This document shows positions 37,614 through 47,500 of a DNA stretch of 64,000 bases, in pieces. Source of the stretch: Amyelois transitella (taxonomy: Eukaryota; Arthropoda; Insecta; Lepidoptera; Pyralidae). The translations under genes were made by a program, and so were the position numbers. Positions within the stretch are counted from its first letter, which is position 1. Each line of letters begins with the position of its first letter. The stretch lies in assembly GCF_032362555.1 (NCBI RefSeq), contig NC_083533.1, forward strand, positions 4,779,001 through 4,843,000. Direction: 5' to 3'. Below the pieces are notes generated by a model. The model did not search any database, was not told where the DNA came from, and was given only the letters and a program-made list of their open reading frames with translations.

Positions 37614-40600
37614 TCACTTCAAGTCCCTACTGTACAGGTTCTCGTAGTGCAGTTTGGACTGCAGCATGTCGTCCTCGCTGAGGGTGATGCTGAGCGGGGG
37701 GATGCACGCGGCCGCCACTGACCTATATATTTTTTAATAAAACATATTTTATCAAATACTGGTTAGGTGCCGTGCGGTTCACGGAAGTGTTGTGTGGTTC
37801 GCGGCACTTTGGAATAGGACCACTCCATATCTTTCCCATGGATGTCGTAAAAGGCGACTAAGGTATAGCTTTAGAAACTTGGGATTCCTCTGTAAGCTAT
37901 AAGCTAGCAATCTGTCATTATTTGAATATCAATTCCATCATTTAACCATACAGCTGAATGTGGCCTTAGAATCTTCAAGACTGTTGGCTTTGTCTACCCC
38001 GCAAGGGATAAAGACGTGATTATATGTATGTACGTATGTTCTCCTAAGTGTAACAAATACTTTTTTAAACCTCATCAAAATTGGTCCGGCGAAGCGCTAA
38101 ATAACCGCGGATTAAGATTTTAGAAATTTGTCCAACTTTAAATAAACAGGAAATCGTTTGGAGGCGTTTCTATTTTTGCAAAAGTAATTCTCACCTGCCC
38201 TCGGCGTTGAGGAAGTTGAACGTGGAGCAGGCGTGCTCGGTGGACAGCAACTCCACGTTGAGGCCGAGCGCGCGCGCAGCTTTGAAGGCCGAGTTGATGA
38301 CCGCGCGATCCTGGCATTCAAGACCTATGATCTGTATGAAAAAAAAAATACATACATACATATAGTCACATCCGTATCCCTTAAGGGGTAGACAGAACCA
38401 ACAGTCACGAAAAGACTGAATGGCCACGTTCAGCTGCCCGGCTTAATGATGGAATTGAGATCCAAATAGTGTCAGGTTGCTAGCCCACCGCCTAAAAAAG
38501 GATCGCAATTTTATAAGCCTATCCCTTAGTCGCCTTTTACGACATCCATGGGAACGAGATGGATCGGTCCTATTCTTTTTTGTATTGGTGCCGGGAACCA
38601 CACGGCACACAAAAAAAAAAATTACAGAGAATATTTTTTTGTAATGAGGCACATTCATCTTGTGGTAAAAGTTATCATGATTCAAAATGGGTAAGGTTCC
38701 CCTGAGAAGGTTGCGGAGGTCAGACGGGAGTCGCTTCGGGTAAAAACTTGACTCAACCAAAAAAAATATTAATCAGAGAATATTTTTAGTTACGAAGCAC
38801 ATTCATCTTGTGGTAAAAGTGACCGATTGAAACCGGGACCTGTAGGTTAGGAGTTAAGTTACCGAGCATAAGGAATCTGCGTCAAACAAGCCGGCAATCG
38901 ACGACCGTGGGCGAAGCCGCGGCCGGTCTCTAGTGTATGACAGCCCTTGGCTAGTTAACTTGGCATTGCCTTAAGAAACATAGGTACACGTCTCTCCGAT
39001 ATTATATGTATGGGAAAATATGAGATCTCGCCCCCTAGCGTGGCACGCGCTACGCCGCTATTATCACGCGCAAAACTATCGCTGTTTCACTTTTTATTAT
39101 GACGTGAATACGGGAAAGCGATAGTTTTACGCGCGATAAAAACGGCAGGTAGTACTTTTCAATGACTGGAATTATCGATTGAGATAGGTGCGACTGCTTA
39201 CCAAGACGTCTATACTGGGCTCCAGAATCTTGAAGAGTTTCAGCGACTGCTCCGTGATTTCATAGGAGCTGCGCACCTGCCAAGACAGCACCGTCCTGAA
39301 AACAAACATATATACATATAATCACGTCCCTTGCGGGGTAGACAGAGCCAACAGTCTTGAAAAGCTGTATGGCTTTGTGATGGAATTGAGATTCAAATAG
39401 TGACAGGTTGTTAGCCTATCACCTGCAAGAAGAAACACGTTAGTTAGCCATTCTCTTAGTCGCCCTTTACGACATCCATAGGAAGATATGGAGTGGTTCT
39501 ATTCTTACATATATTCAGTATCAAATTAATTATGTTCTCACCTGGGAAAGATGGCGATGGGTCCGAGCACTGTCACACCGTTGTTCAGCCGGAAACCATA
39601 CTGGAAGAGAAGATTACTTGTTATTTTTCTGAAAAATTAAACAATATTTTAATTCGGTAATGGACAACCACTGTAGAATCAGAATATCACGGTTTTTTCA
39701 TATGATTCTGAACAACAGATAGAATAGATTTAATTTCAAAATTGGACACAAGGTATCACTTATTTACGTCACATCACTTAAATCTGATTATATCTACTGC
39801 CGCTTCCAAAGCACGAGTGGTAGGAAGTAGAGTAGGGTAGAAGTAGGAGTGGTGGAATAAAATACACTGCAACATTTTCACTAGATGTCTATTTAGAAAT
39901 ATAGATCTCTTAAATCTAAATCGTGGATGAGTGCACATAGTCTATATTTAAAAAAATCTGAAGAAATATAATATTAATGATTTCAATAGGAATATTATAT
40001 CAAATAGTATAATAAGATAGTCTACCACCCTGTAATAGGCTTTCCAACAAAGCTCATCTTTAATATACTTTTTGAATTTTATATCAGACATTTCAAGGAC
40101 CTTTTTGGGAATGATAACATTGGGAACAAACAAATGTGGATTTTAGAATAAATCTTTCACAATAATTAAGTAACCAAAAGATAAACAATTTAATGTCATG
40201 TAATTATTAATCCATTCCTGTCATTTGTAGGTGTATGAAGACAAATGTGAAGATGATCACAATAAATCTTTGCACAGAGGAACCTCACCTGAGATAAATC
40301 ATGGTTACACATCCAGATGCCTAAACAATGAGGTTTCATTACGATGTTTTCACACACCGTATATGCATCATTTAGCGCTCAAACTAATGTACATAACTTA
40401 GAAAAGAGATATCGTACATTACCATGTGTTTAATAATAATTTGCTAATTGTACTTACGGTAGCATACGCGTCTATCATCAGCCCTAGATCCGGTTCCAGG
40501 TTGAGCACTCGCACGGTGGTCTTCCCCTCACCCTCGTACGCAGCCTTCGCGTAGCTGGCTCTGGAATTTGTAATTATAATAAATATATATAAATACCCAA

Positions 40601-40935
40601 GCCGATAAGAAAAAGCTCGTTTCTCATGATTCGATCCTGGGACCTCTGGTGTCACAGACAATCGTACTACCGCTGCGTCACAGAGGCCGTCACAATAACA
40701 ACATAATGGGTTGTGGAAGTCGGACGTTAATCACACCGTGTAATTGCCTCACTACAGGCTCCCCCCCCCCAGTTTTAATGCAATCAAGAATAACGACTGT
40801 AGTATGAATTTTATTTTTTCTACTCTGCCTAAAACGTTAGTAGGTATCTCACGAATATTATTACAAAACTTACCTCAAAATAGGCCTTTGCCTGACTGCT
40901 GTGGCGCCGATTTGTCTTAATCTATTAGCTAACAT
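37614..40935 (-). CDS. NDUFAF3: NDUFAF3, mitochondrial complex I assembly factor (6 exons, 187 aa)
   Basis: Exons in transcript order: 40874-40935, 40458-40560, 39542-39600, 39202-39295, 38195-38331, 37614-37722; phases agree and give 187 codons plus TGA (human protein 184 aa, from memory). The first exon (MLANRLRQIGATAVRQRP) is rich in Arg and lacks acids, as a mitochondrial import signal should be. The core matches the DUF498/NDUFAF3 family: AYATYGFRLNNGVTVLGPIA, SWQVRSSYEITEQSLKLF, LLSTEHACSTFNFLNAEGR and IPPLSITLSEDDML. The protein works with NDUFAF4 early in building the matrix arm of complex I. It is head to head with the SLC10A7-like gene across 624 bp. At exon 6 the acceptor ATATAG at 37723 was chosen over a nearby CAG because only it keeps the frame. 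Confidence 0.93.
37766..38040 (+). repeat. SINE-A copy with imperfect doubled head
   Basis: GGTGCCGTGCGGTTCACGGA is followed by TGTTGTGTGGTTCGCGGCAC, so the head is present twice, as at 28288. Tail GTGATTATATGTATGTACGT. In NDUFAF3 intron 5. Confidence 0.88.
38350..38608 (-). repeat. SINE-A, full length, reverse orientation
   Basis: ACATACATACATATAGTCAC to TTGGTGCCGGGAACCACACG. Starts about 20 bp upstream (in transcript sense) of NDUFAF3 exon 5. Confidence 0.92.
38690..38762 (+). repeat. Family C fragment
   Basis: GGTAAGGTTCCCCTGAGAAG, GCGGAGGTCAGACGGGAGTC, GTAAAAACTTGACTCAACC. Flanking copies of TTACAGAGAATATTTTT-like and CATTCATCTTGTGGTAAAAG sequence at 38625 and 38775 suggest a local duplication. 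Confidence 0.7.
39040..39150. repeat. Fold-back (MITE-like) element, copy 3
   Basis: Arms 39048-39083 (GCGTGGCACGCGCTACGCCG onwards) and 39115-39146 (AAAGCGATAGTTTTACGCGC onwards) are inverted repeats around TTTTTATTATGACGTGAA. In NDUFAF3 intron 4. Confidence 0.85.
39305..39512 (-). repeat. SINE-A copy, reverse orientation
   Basis: ATACATATAATCACGTCCCT, GCGGGGTAGACAGAGCCAAC, AGTGACAGGTTGTTAGCC, CGACATCCATAGGAAGATAT. Confidence 0.88.
39722..39885 (+). repeat. Family D copy
   Basis: TTCAAAATTGGACACAAGGT, CACTTATTTACGTCACATCA, TATCTACTGCCGCTTCC, AATACACTGCAACATTTTC. In NDUFAF3 intron 2. Confidence 0.75.
40262..40420 (-). repeat. Family C fragment, reverse orientation
   Basis: TCATGGTTACACATCCAGAT, AGGTTTCATTACGATGTTTT, CTAATGTACATAACTTAG. 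Confidence 0.65.
40568..40695 (-). repeat. tRNA-derived SINE-T head, reverse orientation
   Basis: TTCGATCCTGGGACCTCTGG, TGTCACAGACAATCG, ACTACCGCTGCGTCACAGAG: B-box and A-box regions of the tRNA-like head in reverse, next to NDUFAF3 exon 2. Confidence 0.8.
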
Positions 40936-41559
40936 TTTCTTCGGATGCTCTCCTTATTTATACCAAAATTGTTACTTAATGATGTAAATTGCGAATCGAA
41001 TTCGAATAACAAAACATAACCTCAAAATAAACAGCTGATTGTTAGATTTAGCTGTCAATGTCAGTAAAAGAAAAACATTGCCAGGTGCAAAAACTTAAGT
41101 TGTACCTAAAATGCTGCTTTGCGTACATTTCATTCATATGCAGAAACGGAAATGGTAAAGTAATGTAAGCACATAGAATATACCTAATTTGTTTGATAAA
41201 CGAGCTTAATTTTTACGTGAAAACGTAAGTTCCAATATTCGTAATATCGAGTAATAAACGAATATTATTATTCGATTCTTAGGCGTCATTTTACTTGCAA
41301 GTTACAACCAGATTGACCAGAAGTTGGATCAATGACGTCACATGCGGCAGTACCTACGTGGGCAATGCAGATGCGCGGATTTCAAAATTTCTCTCCGGCC
41401 TTCAATTGATTTTCCACTGCCGCGTTAAAAATGCAGTACATTTTCGTTGCACTCTATTTTAAACCATTTCAACACTGGCTACATACCCAAAGCATCGTTG
41501 TTATCCGTTGATAATTGAAGTTTGAGCTTAAATAAAGTTATATCATTGAAATTTAAAAA
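40936..41559. promoter_or_regulatory. Divergent NDUFAF3/SLC10A7 promoter region
   Basis: 624 bp between divergent start codons. It carries GCTGTCAATGTCAGTAAAAG and AACATTGCCAGG near the NDUFAF3 side; the 13-mer TGTCAATGTCAGT is also in the PUS10/SAMM50 gap. TGACGTCA (a CRE-type octamer) is at 41333. A shared promoter is inferred. Confidence 0.6.
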
Positions 41560-44500
41560 ATGGAATTGACCGGTGTAACCGCACAGCTTGTTTACAAGAA
41601 GAAAAGTTACAAAATAAACAGTGAATACTCTTTGGATTTGTGGGAGGAAGTTAAAAAGAGATGGCTGGTTTTTGGAGTGCTAATCTCAATATTGTTTGCC
41701 GTTATCTCACCCCGCGTGGGAGCTCCAGGAGGCAATGACTGCATGCTCATACAATCATTAGAAACATTGCACCCCATTGCCATGTAATTAATCCTTTTTC
41801 TTTGGAATTTTATGCTTTTAAAAAAAAATCTATTATAAACAAAACTATTTTTATAGCAAAAGCACTAGTGTTAGACCAAAACTGTTTAATTATTTACATA
41901 TATATACGGTTGAGTGTGGATCATATTCATAAACTATTTTACCACAGATTAAAAAATTATGAATTAACTTTATTTAGTTTATCTTTAATCAACACACTTT
42001 TGGACCAGCACCTGTGCTTTTAAATAATGATAATTATTCTATAGCAACTTATTATTGATAAAACAACAACCAAAAGTTGAAAAATTAGGCCAGTGTGCAC
42101 TTAATTATACACCGATTGTAAGTGTTTATACACTTTGCAATATAAAGTTTTAAAGCATGAATAATAATTGCAACTATTTTTATAATTCTACGAACTAATC
42201 ATTAGAAAACTCACTAATAAGTAAATCTTGAATACGATCATTATTTATCTAACTTAGCCTTTTGTGAATTAAAAAAAGACACAAACGGATACTTTACTTA
42301 TTAAATTATACTTTTTATATCCTTAATTTGTAAGTTTTTCTTATTTATTGAACGGGCCGAGGGTCTATTTGTCTGGTCTGAATAAAATAAAAAAAGAATT
42401 TTCCCGTTCAAGATACGTCTTGTCGTCTCGTCGTCTTATGGTCGTCCCCTTAGTGTCCAAGTCGATTGTCCTTTTTTTCACAGTCTGTCAGTCGGTTTTA
42501 GTCATCTAAAATGTTAAGTCAGAGTCTCGTTTGTCCATGGAGGCTGAACGGCCGCTACATTCCCACCTCCAGTACCAGAAAGCTGGTACTCAAGTTGAGG
42601 AGCGGACGTCCAGCCGACACAACTTTGTCACAGGTCTAATGTAAAGTCCATGTCTTGTCTTGACTTGGGCCACACGGATCAGGCCGTCCTTGCCAGGGAA
42701 AACCTGATCGACCCTGCCAAGAGGCCACTGATTGCGGGGTAGCTGATCGTCAGCAATCACTACTAGGTCACCTACAATCAGTGGTCTGTCGTTGTCGCGG
42801 TACCATTTGTCACGTCGAGTCAAAGTCGGCAGGTACTCCTTTACCCAGCGCTTCCAAGTCAAGTCTGCAAGTCGCTGGGATTCCCTCCAGGTCCGTCTTA
42901 GTAGGTCATAATCAGTGAATACTCCAAAGGGATAGTCATGAGAGTCGGTTTTCATAAACAGAAAATCATTTGGTGTCAGAGGTAAGTCGTCATCATGGTC
43001 TAAAGGTACGTATGTCAAAGGTCTTGAGTTAATCATAAATTCAGTCTCAGCAAGCAACGTTAATAAAGTCTGGTCAGTCGGATTCCTAGTCTTAAGGGTC
43101 ACCTTAAGGCTGGTCTTTACAGACCTTACTAAACGCTCCCAGCATCCGCCCATGTGGGGAGCATTAGGTGCTATGAACCGCCACTCAAGTTGACGAATAC
43201 TTCCGAACCTAATAAGCTCTTCATTGTCAATGGCTCGTACAGCCTGTTTTAGCTCGCGATCAGCTCCACGAAATGTAGTGGCATTGTCACTATAAATAAG
43301 ACTCGGGCAACCTCGTCGGGCTATTAGCCGCCTGAGACTCATAATAACTGAGCTAGTGGTCAAGTCATGAACCACTTCGAGGTGAATAGCTCGTACGGTC
43401 AGACAAGTGTACAAAGCCACCCATCTCTTTTCTTGTCTTCGTCCAACCTTTACTATCAAAGGTCCAAAATAATCCAGCCCAGTATACTTAAAAGGCCGGT
43501 CAACTTCCTTCAGACGAATATTGGGCAAATTGGACATAAGAGGTGTCACTGGCTTAACTCTTCTGTTCTTGCAGTACTGACATTCATTCCAGGTGCTTTT
43601 GACAGCACAGCGACCATTAAGCACCCAGAATCTACGTCGTACCTCGATCAATACCCGCTCTCGGCCGTTGTGAACGGAGTCAATGTGATATTGCATAAGC
43701 AATAATTTGACAAATCTGTCCTTAGGATGGAGAATTATAGGATGTCTAAAATCCATGTCGACTTGTTCTGCTCCGCTAATTCTTCCACGAACACGGAAGA
43801 TACCGTTTTCATCCAGAAATGGTGTCAGCTGACGGAGCGAACTGGATTTATTGACCCATCCCGTTTTCATGACGTTTTCTATGTCATCTTGAAACATTCG
43901 CCGTTGACTTTCTTTTATTAGGGAAAGTTCTGCAGCTTTGACTTCATCGGCTGTGAGTTCACCTTGGCGTGCATCAGTCTTATGAGTCCAATTATAGACT
44001 GCTCGATAAACCCAGGCAGTGCTTCTGACCAACCTCCAATAACGTGAGAACCGAGTAATGTCCAGCAACTCAAGGTTTTCGACAGCCAAAGCACAGATTT
44101 TTATCTCGACGTCACCCGGGTCCAAGATAATGTCTTTTTCCTCTGATGGCCAAAGATCCTCGGCTTCTCGAAGAAATGACGGCCCATGAAGCCACCGTGT
44201 GTTGTCATCTACAGTGGTCTCACGAGTAGCGTCGTCCGCCGCGTTCAGCCCTGACGGCACCCACCTCCAGTGATGGACGTCAGTCAGCTCCGAAATTTCA
44301 CTGACACGATGGGCAACGAAAGGCTTGAAACGACCGCTATCTGAACGGAGCCAACTCAGCACAGTCTTCGAATCAGTCCAAAAAACTACTTTACCTATGT
44401 CAAGGTGCTGTTTCAAAGTGTTGTAAAGTCTCGCACCCAACAACCCAGCTTGTAATTCAAGCCTTGGGATGCTCATGACCTTGAGTGGTGCAACACGAGC

Positions 44501-47500
44501 GCGCGCCATCACAAATGAGACGTGCCACCCGTCGGTCGTCTTAACTCGTAAATAAGCAACGCTTGAAAAAGCTTTGCTACTTGCGTCACAAAATATGTGG
44601 AGCTCAGGAGAGATTTGCATGTCACGCTTGTCAGAGAACAGTCACCGTGGAAGACGAAAGTCGCTGACTTTATGAAGTTCAGTCAACCAGGACTGCCACT
44701 TCACAAATTGGCTGGACTCGAGTTCGTCATCCCAACCAAGTTGTGACTTCCACACTGTCTGTAGCAAAATGCGCCCCTTCACTGTCACGTAAAGCAAGAA
44801 GCCCATTGGATCAAAAACTGACATCGTCAATTTCAACACTTCTCGCTTAGTAGGTCGCTTCGCTCCTGTCTTCACGTCTTCACTGACCTTTGGGAACTTC
44901 AAGTGGAAGACAAACTCATCCGTATCCTGGTTCTATCTCACCCCAAGAACCCTTTCTATGTTCTCATCTTTGGCATCAGAGAGAATCTTCAGGCTACTAG
45001 GAGCCAACTTGTCAGCGGGTAAGTGAGTCAACAGGCGTTTAGAGCTGGATATGAAATTCCGCAAGTTGAACCCACCTGAAGCGTGTATTCGCACTACGTC
45101 ATCCACAGTCTTTATAAGTTCTTCTTCATGATCAAAAGAGTGAATATAGTCATCGACGTAGTGATGGTCAAGAATTGCCTTGTACGCTTGGGGATCCGTA
45201 TGTTCAAACCTACGTGCATTCATATTTTTGACGAATTGCGCTGATGATGGTGAACATATTGCGCCAAATGTCATCACGTTCATGACATAAACGTCGTTAT
45301 CCCATAGGATCCTTTGAGCATGTCGGTCTTCCTTTCGTATTAAAACCCTGTGGAACATTTCCTGAATGTCAGCACACACTGCCCACTTGCCGATCCTGAA
45401 ACCAAGTAGAACAGCAGGCAGCGATGTCAGGAAGTCAGGCCCACGTAGTAAAAAGTCGTTTAAAGACTTACCACCTGATTTAGCAGCGCAGTCAAAGACA
45501 ATCCGTATTTTATTTGGTTTATTAGGATTGAAAACTGGAAAATGTGGTAAATACCAGCTCTTTGAACGGACGGCAGCTTCCTCAGGAGAAAGTTTCGAAA
45601 TATATCCCTTGTCATAATGGTCCTCAAATTTTGCTCTATACTGAAAAGCTAAATCGGGGTTCCTCACCATTTTCTTCTGTACACCTGTCCATCGGACTTT
45701 CGCTTGCGGAAGGCTGTCAGGTAGCTGGACCTCCTCAGATTTCCAAAGCAAACCTGTTTCCCACCTACCTTCAGGCAATAGTCTCGTAGTCCGTTCCATA
45801 ATATCCAGCGCCCGCTGATCCTCCCGAGAAAGGGAAAAGTCATCAGACTGCTTTACGCCGAATGATTCTGTAGAAAAGGAACGTTTAACCAAGTCATGTA
45901 AGTCTGAGTCACATCGGCAGACGTGTAGGACAGTCAAGTCGTTTGGTAGTCCACCAAGTCCCACATTGCCATGTATAACGTATCCTAAGTCAGTCTTGGA
46001 TACCGTCGGTCCAGTCTTATGTTTTTGTATAACTTGTCTAGTTATAATTAGGTCAATGTTGTCTTGTCCTATAAGAAGTTCAACCTTGTCAGGTCGTATG
46101 TCATAATTTGTCACATAGTCTGTCAAGTATGGATATTTATTTACAATATTTTTATACAAAAAACTATTTACAGACAAATTTAAATTATGTACAGAACGCG
46201 CCTTATTTACATTGAAAACTTTTTCTTCGTTCAGTCCACGAATTTTAAAGGAGACCGTCTTCGAGTCTGTCTCCGTAGCAGTCATTCCAGTCACGCCGCG
46301 GATACGTAGGCTCGACGTAGGTCCCGTGATGTCGGCCCTCTCCAGCAACGACGAGCTCACCAGGGTCACGGCCGACCCTTCGTCCAGGAGAGCGAACGTG
46401 GTAACATCGCCTTTTCCTCCGGAGACCACAACTGGAACAACCTTTAGCAGCACATGATTTTTTTGTGTGCACGTATTAACCGTCCTGTCAATGTCTTCAT
46501 CAGCGGTCTCAGGTCGCGGAGCAGCGTGCAAGAGTGTGTGATGTGCTCGTGTACAGTCGGGCATAGTGCACTTCGTCTTCCTCTTACAGGCTTTCAGCTG
46601 GTGGCGCTCAGACAAACAGGAAAAACATAATTTATTTTCCGTTGCGAACTTCCAACGGTCATCTATGGTCAAGGCTTTAAAATCTGTACAATTATTTACA
46701 AAATGCTTACCACTGCAAAATACACATCTTGGTGTCAGTGATGAAGGCTCTGTCATAGACGTCGCGACTGTCTTATATTTTTGTTCAGGCTTGATTTGTG
46801 GCTTCGAAATATTCGGGGTCGGCGGCTTAGTTGTCAGTGGGGCGATGTAGGTAGCGGCATTGGCGGTCGTCATCAGCCATTCAGATACGTGGGACAGGGT
46901 GATTGATTTAACTCCCAAACTCGCAGCATGCATACTCCACTGATATTTCAAAATAGATGGTAGTTTGTTTATGATGGTACGTATCAAAGATGGATTTGTC
47001 AGATGCCCAACCTCTTCGGTCATTTTCATAGTAGCTGTGACATTCTGTACAGCAGTCGCAAACTCTATTAAATGATTGACGTCGTCATGTCTGACGTCAC
47101 GCATGACCCGTATTTTTTCCAATAAATTTTCAACAATTAAATCTGGTCGTCCAAATCTTAACTTAAGGGTACTTATAATAATTTTGAGATTCGTTGCGGA
47201 AACTAATAATGCCGATACAGCGTCTCTTGCACGGCCTTTCAGGCAACGTGCTAATCTAGCGATGTTTTCGTCGTCGCTATAGCCACATAACTTCGTCGAG
47301 GACATAAACTGACTATAAAATAAGGGCCATTCCTCAGGCTCTCCCGAAAACAGGGGTAGGTCTTTTGCTGAAGTCTGTCTACTCAGCAATTTATTTACAG
47401 TATGTACAAGACTATTTACAGTTGGACAAGTTTCATGTGTCGTATTAGGAGGTAAAACTTGTGTACCTGATATCGACGTCCGCGACCGTGGACGTGAGGC

